Source of the DNA: Microbacterium sp. SL75
Lineage (GTDB): Bacteria > Actinomycetota > Actinomycetes > Actinomycetales > Microbacteriaceae
NCBI RefSeq assembly: GCF_026625865.1
Contig: NZ_CP113067.1
Coordinates: forward strand, 1,178,001 to 1,242,000
Reading direction: 5' to 3'
DNA length: 64,000 nt
Part shown: positions 35,041 to 44,489 of the stretch, piece by piece
Layout: the number at the start of each line of letters is the position of its first letter
How positions within the stretch are numbered: the stretch's first letter is position 1
Notes under the pieces: model-generated
What the model was told of the DNA's origin: nothing
What the model saw: the letters and a program-made list of their open reading frames with translations, nothing else
Databases searched by the model: none
Translations under genes and position numbers: made by a program

Positions 35041-35804
35041 CCGATCCCCTCGTCAGCGCGAAGAACGTCTCTCGCGAACTCGGCGGACGCCGGGTGCTCG
35101 ACAACGTCTCGTTGGACGTGCAGCCGGGCGAGGTCGTCGTGCTCGTCGGCCCCTCGGGCGCCGGCAAGACGACGTTCCTGCGCACGATGAACAGCCTCGA
35201 GAGCATCGACGACGGCGACCTGATCGTCGCGGGCCAGCCGATGGGCTACCGGATCGCGCCGAACGGTCGACGCGTGCCCGCCACGAAGTCGGCCCTCCGG
35301 CAGCAGCGGCAGGAGATCGGGTTCGTCTTCCAGCACTTCAACCTCTTCCCGCACATGACGGCGCTCGAGAACATCTGGCACGCCCCCGTGCGCGTCCGCG
35401 GTGTCGCCAAGGGCGAGGCCGTGGCGCAGGCGCAGGCGCTGCTCGAACGCGTGGGATTGGGCGACAAGGCCGATGCCCGCCCGAGCAAGCTGTCGGGCGG
35501 TCAGCAGCAGCGCGTCGCGATCGCCCGGGCTCTCGCGATGAAGCCGCGACTGATGCTGTTCGACGAGCCGACCAGCGCCCTCGACCCCGAGATGATCGGC
35601 GAGGTGCTCGACGTCATGCGCGAGCTCGCCGCCGACCACATGACCATGGTGGTCGTCACGCACGAGATGGGCTTCGCGCGCGAGGTCGCCGATCGGGTCG
35701 TGGTGATGGATGCCGGAGCGATCATCGAGGTCGCCCCGCCCAGCCAGCTGTTCGGCTCGCCCGAACACCCGCGCACGCAGGCGTTCCTCTCGAAGATCCT
35801 GTGA
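35037..35804 (+). CDS. Amino-acid ABC transporter ATP-binding subunit
   Basis: A 255-residue ATPase with Walker [11 protein letters not shown]-loop [10 protein letters not shown], signature [14 protein letters not shown], Walker [17 protein letters not shown] and H-loop [16 protein letters not shown]. It belongs to the polar amino-acid subfamily. It overlaps the permease and is followed within 50 bp by the GGT gene. Confidence 0.9.
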   Translation: MTDPLVSAKNVSRELGGRRVLDNVSLDVQPGEVVVLVGPSGAGKTTFLRTMNSLESIDDGDLIVAGQPMGYRIAPNGRRVPATKSALRQQRQEIGFVFQHFNLFPHMTALENIWHAPVRVRGVAKGEAVAQAQALLERVGLGDKADARPSKLSGGQQQRVAIARALAMKPRLMLFDEPTSALDPEMIGEVLDVMRELAADHMTMVVVTHEMGFAREVADRVVVMDAGAIIEVAPPSQLFGSPEHPRTQAFLSKIL

Positions 35805-35850
35805 CGCCCTCCCCCTGCACCGCCCCCGCACGATCGATCGAGGAACACCC

Positions 35851-37407
35851 ATGTCTCGCACGCCCCTGACCGGCGCCATCGCCACCCCACACGCCGACGC
35901 CACCCGCTCCGCCGAGCAGGCGTTCGCCGGCGGCGGCAACGCGATCGACGCCGCCCTCGCGGCCGCGGCCACGCTCAGCGTCGTCTACCCGCACAACGTC
36001 AGCATCGGCGGCGACCTGATCGCCCTGGTCCGCGACCCCTCGGGGCGCACGCGCTGCGTGAATGCCTCGGGCCCCGCGGCATCCACCGTCGATCGCGACG
36101 CCATGCGCGCAGCGCACGGAGAGGTCTTGCCGTACCGGGGCATCGACACGGTGACGGTGCCGGGGGCGATCCGCGGGTGGGACGTGCTGCGGCGCATGGG
36201 CGGTCGTCTCGAGTGGGGCGAGATCTTCACGGATGCCGTGGTGGCAGCGCGCGAGGGCGTGCCGGTGTCGCGCTCGCTCGCCGCCGCCTTCCGCGAAGAA
36301 GAGGCCGCGATCGGGTTCGACGCGGGATTCCGCGACACGTTCCTCGCCGAGGGCCTGCCCGCGCAGGGCGATGCCCTCGTGCAGCCCGTGCTCGCCCGCA
36401 CCCTCGAGGCGATCCGCGACGGAGGCGCCGCGGCCCTGTACGACGGCGAGCTCACCGCCGGTTTCGTCGACGGCCTCGCGCGTCTCGGCTCGCGCATCGG
36501 GGCGGCCGACCTGCTCCTCTTCCACCCCGAGGTCGTCGAACCGCTGACCACCGCGTTCGGCTCGTACCGCGTGCTGACGAGCCCGCCCAACACGCACGGT
36601 TTCGTGTTGCTGCGCGTGCTGCGCGAGCTCGAACGGCACGGCATCGCCGACCCCCTCGGCGCGGACTTCGGGCGCATGATGGAGCGCTTCTTCGCGGCCA
36701 ACCTCGTGCGCGACGAGCTGCTCGCCGACCCGCGGGTCACCTCGGGAGACGTCGGCGAGCTGCTCGACGGCGACGCCTCCGCGCGCGGCGACGAGCCCGT
36801 GCTGCCCGGCTTCCGCCGCCCCCGCGGCGACACGGTCGGCATCGCGGTGTCGGACTCGTCGGGGTGGTCGGTCTCGCTCATCCAGAGCGTCTACCACGCG
36901 TTCGGAGCCGCGGTGGTGGAGCCGTCGACGGGCATCCTCCTGCACAACCGCGGCACCGGCTTCTCGCTCGACCCCTCGTCGCCGAACGCCCTCGCACCCG
37001 GAAAGCGCCCGCTCCACACCCTCATGCCGGTGATGGTCGACGACGCGACGGGCTTGCGCTTCGTCTCGGCGACGATGGGCGGCCAGGGCCAGCCGCAGAT
37101 CCACGCCCAGACGCTGCTGCGGGCGATGGCCGGAGCGACCGCGCAAGAGGCGGTGTCGGCGCCGCGCGCGATCGTGGGCCCGCAGCGCGACGGCGACCGC
37201 CCCTCTGACGTCTACGTCGAGGGCAACCTGTCCGCACCGGCCCGCGCATCACTCGAGGCGACGCACCTGCACCTCATCGAGACTCCGGATGCCGACGAGC
37301 TCGTCGGCCACGCCAACCTCGTCATCGTGGCGGCAGACGGTGGCCTGGACGCCGGCAGCGACCCGCGCTCGGATGGGGCGGCGAGCGTGCGGGGGTATGC
37401 GGGCTGA
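35851..37407 (+). CDS. Gamma-glutamyltransferase family protein
   Basis: A 518-residue Ntn-hydrolase precursor. The catalytic Thr is likely Thr328 in RRPRGDTVGIAVSD, where autocleavage would leave a small subunit of about 190 residues. GILLHNRGTGFSLDP and LHTLMPVMV...TMGGQGQPQIHAQTLLR are family hallmarks. No clear signal peptide is seen, so it may act in the cytoplasm. It follows the amino-acid ABC genes by 46 bp, which fits cleavage of an imported gamma-glutamyl compound such as glutathione. The substrate is inferred. Confidence 0.85.
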   Translation: MSRTPLTGAIATPHADATRSAEQAFAGGGNAIDAALAAAATLSVVYPHNVSIGGDLIALVRDPSGRTRCVNASGPAASTVDRDAMRAAHGEVLPYRGIDTVTVPGAIRGWDVLRRMGGRLEWGEIFTDAVVAAREGVPVSRSLAAAFREEEAAIGFDAGFRDTFLAEGLPAQGDALVQPVLARTLEAIRDGGAAALYDGELTAGFVDGLARLGSRIGAADLLLFHPEVVEPLTTAFGSYRVLTSPPNTHGFVLLRVLRELERHGIADPLGADFGRMMERFFAANLVRDELLADPRVTSGDVGELLDGDASARGDEPVLPGFRRPRGDTVGIAVSDSSGWSVSLIQSVYHAFGAAVVEPSTGILLHNRGTGFSLDPSSPNALAPGKRPLHTLMPVMVDDATGLRFVSATMGGQGQPQIHAQTLLRAMAGATAQEAVSAPRAIVGPQRDGDRPSDVYVEGNLSAPARASLEATHLHLIETPDADELVGHANLVIVAADGGLDAGSDPRSDGAASVRGYAG

Positions 37408-37507
37408 GGTTTTCTCTGGCACGCCTGAGAATTCGTGCGTTCCTGGAATGCCCGTCGAGGTCATCGGGTTGGGGGACTCGGTTCTGTTCCCCCACGAAAG
37501 GACACCC

Positions 37508-38584
37508 ATGAGCCTGTTCAGCCCCACCACCGTCGGAGACATCGGCGTTCGCAACCGCGTCTCGCTCGCCCCGATGACCCGCCTGCGCGCCGGCGCCGAC
37601 GGCGTTCCCGGGCCCATCGTCGCGAAGTACTACGCGCAGCGCGCCGGCATCGGCCTGCTGGTCACCGAGGGTGTCTTCCCGAGCGACGAGTCGCGCGCGT
37701 ACCCGGGTCAGCCGGGCATCGTGACCGATGCTCAGGCCGCGGGCTGGGCCAAGGTCGCCGACGCCGTGCACGCCGAGGGCGGCACCGTCTTCATGCAGCT
37801 CATGAACGGCGGACGCGTCACGCACCCCGAGATCACCGGCACCGACCGCATCGTCGCCCCCTCGGCGATCGCGATTGAGGGTGACACGCGTCTGGCCGAC
37901 GGCACGAAGGTCGCCTACGCCACCCCGCACGCGCTCGAGACCGCCGAGCTCACCACCGTGCGCGACGAGTTCGTCGCCGCCGCCCGCAAGGCCGTGGATG
38001 CCGGCTTCGACGGCGTCGAGCTGCACAGCGCCAACGGATACCTCCTGCACGAGTTCCTCTCTCCCGCCTCGAACCAGCGCACCGATGCCTACGGCGGATC
38101 GCCCGAGGCCCGCGCCCGCTTCGTCATCGAGGTCGCCCAGGCCGTCGTGGCCGAGGTCGGTGCCACGCGCGTCGGCATCCGGATCTCGCCCGCGCACAAC
38201 ATCCAGGACGTGTGGGAGAAGGACGACGCCGAAACCCGCGCCACCTACGAAGCGCTCGTGTCGGGCCTCGCTCCCCTGGGCCTCGCCTACCTGAGCGTGC
38301 TGCACGCCGACCCCGCCGGCGACCTGATCCAGGACCTCCGCCGCACCTTCGGCGGCACGGTCATCGTCAACAGCGGCTTCTCGAGCGTCACCACGCGCGA
38401 CGAGGCCGTCTCGGTCGTCGAAGACGGAATCGCCGACCTGGTCGCCGTCGGCCGCCCCGCCATCGCCAACCCCGACCTCGTGACGCGCTGGGAGCAGGGC
38501 GCCGACGAGAACGAGGTCGACCAGGCCTCGGTCTACGGCGGCGACGAGCGCGGCTACACGGACTACCCGTTCCTGCAGGCGTAA
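37508..38584 (+). CDS. Old-yellow-enzyme family ene-reductase
   Basis: A 358-residue FMN-dependent NADH:flavin oxidoreductase that reduces activated alkenes. It starts LFSPTTVGDIGVRNRVSLAPMTR, then has LVTEGVFPSDESR, VELHSANGYLLHEFLSP (His-x-x-Asn substrate pair), YGGSPEARARF, and DLVAVGRPAIANPDLV (phosphate-binding loop). The start has GAAAGGA upstream. It is monocistronic. Confidence 0.9.
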   Translation: MSLFSPTTVGDIGVRNRVSLAPMTRLRAGADGVPGPIVAKYYAQRAGIGLLVTEGVFPSDESRAYPGQPGIVTDAQAAGWAKVADAVHAEGGTVFMQLMNGGRVTHPEITGTDRIVAPSAIAIEGDTRLADGTKVAYATPHALETAELTTVRDEFVAAARKAVDAGFDGVELHSANGYLLHEFLSPASNQRTDAYGGSPEARARFVIEVAQAVVAEVGATRVGIRISPAHNIQDVWEKDDAETRATYEALVSGLAPLGLAYLSVLHADPAGDLIQDLRRTFGGTVIVNSGFSSVTTRDEAVSVVEDGIADLVAVGRPAIANPDLVTRWEQGADENEVDQASVYGGDERGYTDYPFLQA

Positions 38585-38637
38585 GCCGTCCTGCTTCTGG
38601 GGCCTCGCGCGATTCGATCGCGCGGGGCCCTTCCGTA

Positions 38638-39192
38638 TTACACCGGCCGATAGCGCTGCACGCTCGCGCCCGAGCGGAACGCTCGCTGCTCGATCAGCTC
38701 GAGCCTCAAGTCGACGCCGTCGAGCAGCCGAGGCCCGCGCCCCGCAATGACCGGGTGCACGACGAACGTGTACTCATCGATCAGCCCGTGCGCCGCGAGA
38801 GTCGCGGGGAGCTTCACTCCACCGAGCGAGATGCCTCGCCCCGGTTGCTCCTTGAGCCTTCGGACGGCGTCTACGACGTCGCCCCGGATGAGTTCGGCGT
38901 TCCAGTCGACTGCGTCGAGAATCCCGGATGCCACGACCTTCCGCATCGGATCCATCACCTCCGAGAACGCGACCTCACTGTCGTCCATCCAGTCGGGCCA
39001 CTCCCCCGATTCCGGTCGGCGCCACGCGCCCTCCATCAGCTCGTAGGTGACACGGCCGTAGAGGAGGGTGTCGGAGCGGCGCAGCTCGTCGGTCCAGAAC
39101 GCCATCGACTCGTCGTCGGGTGGGAGGCCCGCCTCGTGATGGACGCAGCCGTCGAGGGTGACGTTGATGGCGTAGCGGAGGGGCTGGGTCAT
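38638..39192 (-). CDS. DHFR-like (RibD C-terminal) reductase
   Basis: A 184-residue protein of the dihydrofolate-reductase-fold family common in actinobacteria (YwjB/YyaP type). It has YAINVTLDGCVHHEAGLP, TLLYGRVTYELMEGAW, and ISLGGVKLPATLAAHGLIDEYTFVVHPVIAGRGPRLLDG. Function is unproven. A decayed second copy lies upstream at about 39585-39815 on the same strand. Confidence 0.85.
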   Translation of the reverse strand: MTQPLRYAINVTLDGCVHHEAGLPPDDESMAFWTDELRRSDTLLYGRVTYELMEGAWRRPESGEWPDWMDDSEVAFSEVMDPMRKVVASGILDAVDWNAELIRGDVVDAVRRLKEQPGRGISLGGVKLPATLAAHGLIDEYTFVVHPVIAGRGPRLLDGVDLRLELIEQRAFRSGASVQRYRPV

Positions 39193-39584
39193 GCCGCTAG
39201 CTTCCTCGCTGGGTCCCGTCAGCGGAAGAGCTTTCTGCTGCCCTCGCGAACCGCGCCGCCCGCCCGCGAACGCCTCTGCCAGTTCCGCCGGCTCGCTGTC
39301 GTCCATCGCCACCACGACTTGCGTGAAGGAAGCGACGAGCGCGCCCCACACCCACAACCCGACCTCCAGAGTGCACTACTCGTCGTTGACGGACACGACT
39401 GAGACATCACCTGTGAAGGACAACACGACGCGGGCGGGCGCGTGCATGAGCACCGACCCCAGCAGGGCCACTCGTTCGCGTCCAAACACTTGAGCCGCGC
39501 CGAGACGAATACACCGGCGTCTCCGCCCGGCACGACCCGCGGCATGAAGGAAGCACATGGAGCCGACGACTCCCGCCGCTCCAC
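39193..39584. other. Non-coding stretch before the DHFR-like relic
   Basis: No supportable gene is present. Several short open frames exist on the minus strand, for example LLGSVLMHAPARVVLSFTGD ending near 39376, without start signals or recognisable domains. The stretch marks the change from GC-rich core to the more A/T-rich accessory region and probably contains eroded sequence. Confidence 0.4.
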
Positions 39585-39815
39585 GAATTCAGCTCGATCT
39601 GATCCCGGATGCCGTCCAGCAGACGACGCTCAAGACCTGCGACGACCGGATGCACGACGAACGTGAACTGGTCAATGAACCCCCCAATGCCGAAAGTGTC
39701 ATGAGCATATTCACTCCGCCCAGGTAGATCCTCAGCACGTTGTTTCCTTTGATTGGAAAACGGTCTCGACGACCTCGCCACGGATGAGATCGGCCGTTCA
39801 ATCAACCTCGGCGAC
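39585..39815 (-). pseudogene. Decayed DHFR-like reductase copy
   Basis: Minus-strand translation in shifting frames gives ADLIRGEVVETVF, then RIYLGGVNMLMTLSA, then FGIGGFIDQFTFVVHPVVAG and RRLLDGIRDQIEL. Each piece aligns in order with the intact neighbour (AELIRGDVVDAVR; ISLGGVKLPATLAA; HGLIDEYTFVVHPVIAG; RLLDGVDLRLEL). At least two frameshifts and stops break it, and the 5' half is missing. It is a degraded paralog or duplicate. Confidence 0.8.
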
Positions 39816-39855
39816 GCGCAGCGGCGGTGGGATCGGACCCTCGTTAGAGGGCAAC

Positions 39856-41082
39856 CTAGGATGCTGCGGCCTCGCTGAGGCGGGACGCTGTCGATCCTGC
39901 GTTCAGACCGTCCTTGGTAGCTGGCGGGGTATTCATAGCCACAGCAATCATGCCTTGCTTGGGCCGCAACACGATCACGGCCTCCTTCAACTTTCGACGA
40001 CCACCGCGAGCATCCTCGGAGCGACCCCCCAGCGTACTGTGCGTTGAATCAACCAGGGTGCTCGTCACATGCCATTGCGCTTTTGCCAGCTCGACTATTT
40101 TGGCCGCGCTCAACCCGTTACTCGAATTCCCATCCGGGAAGGTGATCATTACCTGACAGCCTCGGAGCCTCAGAACCTGAAGAAGCCCGGTCAGACTTTG
40201 CACCGCGGCCGTTCGACGACTGAAATCCGAGGAAGCACGATCGCCTCGCGCGGGCGCCCGCCCCGCGCCCGAAACAGTGTCCCATCCGCCCCGAGCGATT
40301 CCCTCCAGCACATGGTAGAAGCGACTGTACTGAACAGACGAATACGGCGGATCACAGAAGGCAAGGTCGCCTTCAGACAGCGTGCCGGCGACGGCCTCCG
40401 CGTCTGACACTCGAGCGTGTCCGCGGACTCGAGCATGACGAGGCGCGAGGGCATCGAGTTGGCGCTGAACTTCGCCAAATGCATCACGCTTCCAAGCAGC
40501 ACGAATGTACGGTAGGAGAGTTCCTGTCGGCTGGAAAGGCTGGGCAGTATGGCCGGGGGCGGCAGCGCAGGCACTCGCTGCGCGTATGACCGCTGCGAGG
40601 GCCAGCGTCCGGATCTCCAAGTCCTCGGGCATGCCGCTCAACATGTGGTCGAAAGCGAGCGCTTGAAGAGGCGCGAAATAGTGTCCTCCATAATGTCGAG
40701 TGAGTCGTCGCCCTTCGACCTCACTCGCCCGTTGACGAGCGACGCGCACTGAATGTGCCGAGAGGACAGTCTCCTCAATTCGCAAGCGGGCAACGACGGC
40801 GTCATCGTCATACTGTTTCCGAGCAGCGGCCAACCACGAGGAAATCACCAATGACTGCTCGAGCGAGCGCACTCGCTCGACGATCACTGCCGAGAGCACC
40901 TTTGAGTACGTTTGTAGATCTGCGCTGAGCACCGGACGAGCAGCGCGCTCTGCTACGAAGTGCCCAACGGATCCGGCCCCGGAGAACAGATCAACGAACC
41001 GGTCAGCACCTTCGGCCTCCTCCAGAACAAGATCTCCGAGCGAACCTCGCAGGAGCGCGGACTTGCCGCCCATGTACTTCAT
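39856..41082 (-). CDS. D12-class DNA adenine N6-methyltransferase
   Basis: A 408-residue methylase. It begins MKYMGGKSALL (the Dam/D12 entry motif), followed by the SAM-binding FVDLFSGAGSVG at 29-40. The catalytic DPPY is at 244-247 in FCDPPYSSVQYSRFYHVLEG. The spacer between the SAM and DPPY motifs is longer than in Dam, giving room for a target domain. It is the last gene of a three-gene minus-strand unit, 23 bp after the HEPN-like-motif gene. It may protect self DNA. Composition is less GC-rich than the core genes. Confidence 0.85.
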   Translation of the reverse strand: MKYMGGKSALLRGSLGDLVLEEAEGADRFVDLFSGAGSVGHFVAERAARPVLSADLQTYSKVLSAVIVERVRSLEQSLVISSWLAAARKQYDDDAVVARLRIEETVLSAHSVRVARQRASEVEGRRLTRHYGGHYFAPLQALAFDHMLSGMPEDLEIRTLALAAVIRAASACAAAPGHTAQPFQPTGTLLPYIRAAWKRDAFGEVQRQLDALAPRHARVRGHARVSDAEAVAGTLSEGDLAFCDPPYSSVQYSRFYHVLEGIARGGWDTVSGAGRAPARGDRASSDFSRRTAAVQSLTGLLQVLRLRGCQVMITFPDGNSSNGLSAAKIVELAKAQWHVTSTLVDSTHSTLGGRSEDARGGRRKLKEAVIVLRPKQGMIAVAMNTPPATKDGLNAGSTASRLSEAAAS

Positions 41083-41105
41083 TACCTGGTCGCCTCACGT
41101 TCTCG

Positions 41106-42437
41106 TTAGCTAGCAAAGCTCCAAGCTGCTACACGTTCAGCTTGACCGAGCACAGCTAGATATTCTCGCATGCCCGTGATCAGCGCATGATGGCTCGCCT
41201 TCGACGACAGCTCGAGCTCCTCCTTCGCAATCTCGGCGTCCGCCCACAGATCGATCATCGGGTCGGGAGCGTCATCTGACCAAAGTGCACGGGCCCCGCC
41301 CAGGCCGACGACCCAAGTTGAAACGTCATCTGCTCCCAGACCCGAGTCATCGAGCAGCTCAACGCAGGCGCCAGTAGCCAGACGCGCAAGAATGGTAGTG
41401 CGCAAGAGCATCTCGCTCAGGTATGCGGAGGGCGCCCCGTGGCTCCGAGTAAATGCAGCTTCGAGCGCGCCGTCCCGGCTCAAATCCTCGGGGTCCGTTC
41501 GAATACTCACGAAGTAGGGGTCTCGTTCGACTCCTCCCGGGGCGACGCTGGTCAGCCAGGAGGACCACCCGCTCCAGTCAGTGCGGCCTGTCGGTACCCC
41601 GTACGGATCCAGCTCTTCATGGGTCGGCGCATACACACCCACGGCGAGGTGCCGGAGCAAGAGTCGGTCGAGAACCGGGAATGTCCCTCGAGACTCAGGT
41701 TCGAGGAGTGTCCAAACGTCATCCACAATCTGAGCACAATCTTGGGCGCTGAGGTCATCGGGTTCGACACGCGTGGGTTGATAACTGGCGTGGTTCCGAC
41801 GGTTTCGATCCTCGGAAAACGCGGAAAGGTCGAAGGCAATGTCATCCAACAGTCCTTCGACGATTGGAGTGATACCACTGCCCATATTGTTTGCCCATTC
41901 GTAGAGCGGGGCACCTATAGGACGGAGAATCTTCCCGAATAGGTCCTGAGCTCGCGTTGAACGCGCCCATGAGTTGAGAACCATCCAGGTGGCTACGTGC
42001 GTGCCCACTCCAGTGACCTCCGCTACACCGGCGCCCGAAAGCGCCAAACTGCAGCGATTACCGACGTAAATTCCCTCCGTACTCAGGAGGGAAATAGCTG
42101 CACGTAGCTCGGCGTAATAGCAGAGGTGCACCGCTCCGTGCACGTCTCCTTGAAGAACAGCATGCAATGCCCTGCCGAGGTATGCCCAGCTGTCGGCGGA
42201 ATGAATAAAGGAAGCTGCCGCGAGGTAGTCCGCAAAGTCGGAGTATTGAGAGGGAGGGACGGTCTTTCCGTCGGCAAGAACACGTTCTCCAGCAGAATGA
42301 AAGTAGACATTGGCGGGCGCCAACCATGTCTCGGAACCGGAAATCGGGAGTCGAGAAAGAGCCGCCACCACAACTGCCCGGTCAGCAGTGCCTAACGCCG
42401 CCTCCGACCTCGCACCCAAACCACTCGATGCACTCAT
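41106..42437 (-). CDS. Unknown protein with HEPN-like RNxxxH motif
   Basis: A 443-residue soluble protein that I do not recognise. The middle part looks helical (AVHLCYYAELRAAISLLSTEGI, about 102-123). Arg211-Asn-Arg-Arg-Asn-His216 fits the R-polar-x3-H signature of HEPN nucleases and follows a helix, as in that fold. The C-terminal half has SAYLSEMLLRTTILARLATGACVELL and no known motif. Its ATG overlaps the stop of the DGQHR gene (42434-42437). It could be the effector of the island; that is inference from one short motif. Confidence 0.6.
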   Translation of the reverse strand: MSASSGLGARSEAALGTADRAVVVAALSRLPISGSETWLAPANVYFHSAGERVLADGKTVPPSQYSDFADYLAAASFIHSADSWAYLGRALHAVLQGDVHGAVHLCYYAELRAAISLLSTEGIYVGNRCSLALSGAGVAEVTGVGTHVATWMVLNSWARSTRAQDLFGKILRPIGAPLYEWANNMGSGITPIVEGLLDDIAFDLSAFSEDRNRRNHASYQPTRVEPDDLSAQDCAQIVDDVWTLLEPESRGTFPVLDRLLLRHLAVGVYAPTHEELDPYGVPTGRTDWSGWSSWLTSVAPGGVERDPYFVSIRTDPEDLSRDGALEAAFTRSHGAPSAYLSEMLLRTTILARLATGACVELLDDSGLGADDVSTWVVGLGGARALWSDDAPDPMIDLWADAEIAKEELELSSKASHHALITGMREYLAVLGQAERVAAWSFAS

Positions 42438-43972
42438 GCGCGGTCGACGAGATTGGCGGCTGATTGCACTTCAGCGTTCTCCGAGCCGCGAAGGTGATCA
42501 ATCAATCGAATACGCATCTCCTTGTACCCGCTGCTACCGCGAAGCGCGGAGGCGCGCAACCGCTCCTGCTCGCTGAGCCCCGGGAATCCGCTACTGCGCC
42601 AGTCAAAGACCGCAAGCCTCTCGGAGATTTGGGCGAGGAATCTGTGGACAGGCTCGTCGGCCAGAGTAGCCGCCGCGATTGATATGTACTCGGGTGTTAC
42701 CTCCGGCGCAGCGCTCAAATCACGCCAGCCAGCGAGCGAAAGCTCTCGGTTGCGGACGTAGCAAAGATCGTTGATGACCGACTGGAATCCGCGGATCCCC
42801 TGATCTGTCGCAAGGAGCGTAAACGACCCCGCGAAAGCTGGATCCGTTGCGCCCACCAGGCGCTCCCCATCGAGGCCAAGAGTATTGTCTGCTTGTCGAA
42901 GTGACATAGCCCAACCCGCGTTGGAGTCTGCAATTGCGTCCGCTAGGAGCTTCCACGCGGTGACCAGGAAAGCACCTTGTTGTAGTCTTGACCAAGAAAG
43001 CCCACCACTGGTCGCGTCGGGCGTTCCGCCAAAAAGTCCCCCAGTGCTCCCACGCGGTCGCCATGACTTCACCATGCTTGCAATTAGACTGCGAATGAAG
43101 GCGGCTTGTGTCACGGGGCCATTCTCGGCTCTAGAGCCACCAAGCATGTTGATTCGTCTATACCAAGGACTATCTGGAGACGACCACAGCATCTCGGTCA
43201 GCTCCTGCGCCCGACTCTCACGGTATACCTGCACGACCTCGCCGCTGTTAAGCCACTCCTGCTCACGCAACAATGGGTAGAGATCAAAGGCAAGCGAAGC
43301 ATTGATCTTCTTGGGCTTGATATTTATTGTCCAGAACAGGTATGCCTGCCAAGAAATGTCAAGACCGTGAAACGCGACGACGGGAAGCTCGTAGTCCTCA
43401 ACGTCTCCGTCGCCCTCCTGGAAAGCAAAAAGTCGGTGCTGTCCGTCAATCACCTCAATAGGCGGCACACTCTCTTCATCCTGAGATGAGGAGCGGACAG
43501 GGAGAGAAAGCGTCGCCATTCCGGGGGCCGGGCCCTCTTCTATGGATATAGTTTCGCCAGTAGCGATTACCCGACCGGATCGCATATCACCGGGTTCGAG
43601 GATGTTGACCACGACGGCTGTCGGCAGCCAGCCGGGCTTTCTCAGGCGGTCGTTCGCGGGATCATCCCGTTTTGCTGCACTTAGGCCTGACCAGGGATAG
43701 CCGCCCTCGACATATCGTCGAATCTCTTCACTCCGCTCGGGATCGTGCTTTCGTTGAATACTCAGATCCTCTGCACGCGGTCGCAGTTCGTCTGTATCGC
43801 GTCGGTAGATACCCGATAGCCTCCGAAGCTGCGAAGCTGCGACGGAGAACATGTAGAAGTGCGGTTTTGGGCGTGATTGATTTTGCCCGCCGTCGTACTG
43901 CATGTCGTCCCACTGGGCCAGCCACTGCTTCACCCTCAGAGCTGTGAGCGTCGTCGACTCAACTGATGGCAT
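42434..43972 (-). CDS. DGQHR-domain protein (DndB-like)
   Basis: A 512-residue protein with the DGQHR motif at 176-180 in EVIDGQHRLFAFQ, preceded by PTAVVVNILEPGD. After it come LPVVAFHGLDISWQAYLFWTINIKPKKIN, typical of DGQHR proteins such as DndB, which regulate or accompany DNA phosphorothioation. ATG at 43972 with GGGGGA upstream is chosen over a GTG nine codons earlier. It starts an operon with the HEPN-like-motif protein and the adenine methylase; no dnd sulfur genes are nearby. Confidence 0.8.
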   Translation of the reverse strand: MPSVESTTLTALRVKQWLAQWDDMQYDGGQNQSRPKPHFYMFSVAASQLRRLSGIYRRDTDELRPRAEDLSIQRKHDPERSEEIRRYVEGGYPWSGLSAAKRDDPANDRLRKPGWLPTAVVVNILEPGDMRSGRVIATGETISIEEGPAPGMATLSLPVRSSSQDEESVPPIEVIDGQHRLFAFQEGDGDVEDYELPVVAFHGLDISWQAYLFWTINIKPKKINASLAFDLYPLLREQEWLNSGEVVQVYRESRAQELTEMLWSSPDSPWYRRINMLGGSRAENGPVTQAAFIRSLIASMVKSWRPRGSTGGLFGGTPDATSGGLSWSRLQQGAFLVTAWKLLADAIADSNAGWAMSLRQADNTLGLDGERLVGATDPAFAGSFTLLATDQGIRGFQSVINDLCYVRNRELSLAGWRDLSAAPEVTPEYISIAAATLADEPVHRFLAQISERLAVFDWRSSGFPGLSEQERLRASALRGSSGYKEMRIRLIDHLRGSENAEVQSAANLVDRA

Positions 43973-44224
43973 TGGTTCCCCCTTGTTCCCACCAACCACT
44001 CGAGGCTAACGGAACTCGTCGCTTGGCCTGCATCTCAGGTATCTAGCCACCCCACAAGACAGCTGCGAGACAGCGCTCCACGCTCGGAGCATGCCCAGAC
44101 AGTACGACCCCTGACCGCGTCGATGCGTCCGGTTTTGCGTGCCGAAGGCTGTAGCTGTGCTAGCTGACCATCGGGCTCAGAAGGAGTCGGCCTGACTCGT
44201 GCAGGTCTATCGGGGCGACCTCCC

Positions 44225-44456
44225 GTCGGCGCGCTGCTCCGCGCCACGGTTCAGCTGCGACAGCGCGAATACCGGAACCTGCAGCTCCTTGGCCATCAGC
44301 TTCAGCGCACGCGAGAACTCACTGACCTCCTGCTGACGCGACTCGACGCGCTTACCGCTCGTGAGCAGCTGCAGGTAGTCGATGACGACCATTCTTCAGA
44401 CCCTCGCGCTGGTTCAGGCAACGGCACCTCGCACAGATCTCAACCAGCGCAATATT
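44225..44456 (-). pseudogene. Displaced internal dnaB fragment
   Basis: On the minus strand this reads VVIDYLQLLTSGKRVESRQQ and on through the C-terminal ATPase core of DnaB, closely matching dnaB 46586-46816 but with scattered base changes and one inserted T that shifts the frame at 44392. Homology stops abruptly at both ends. It has no start or stop of its own and is not functional. The divergence shows that it is not a fresh tandem copy. Confidence 0.88.
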
Positions 44457-44489
44457 CGAGCCAGCATCCGAGCGAGAGAGATCTGGCCC

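Noticed and set aside
44382..44489. N-terminal extension of the DinB-like protein
   Set aside because: This stretch is the end of the dnaB fragment read on the other strand; the ATG at 44490 lies after it.
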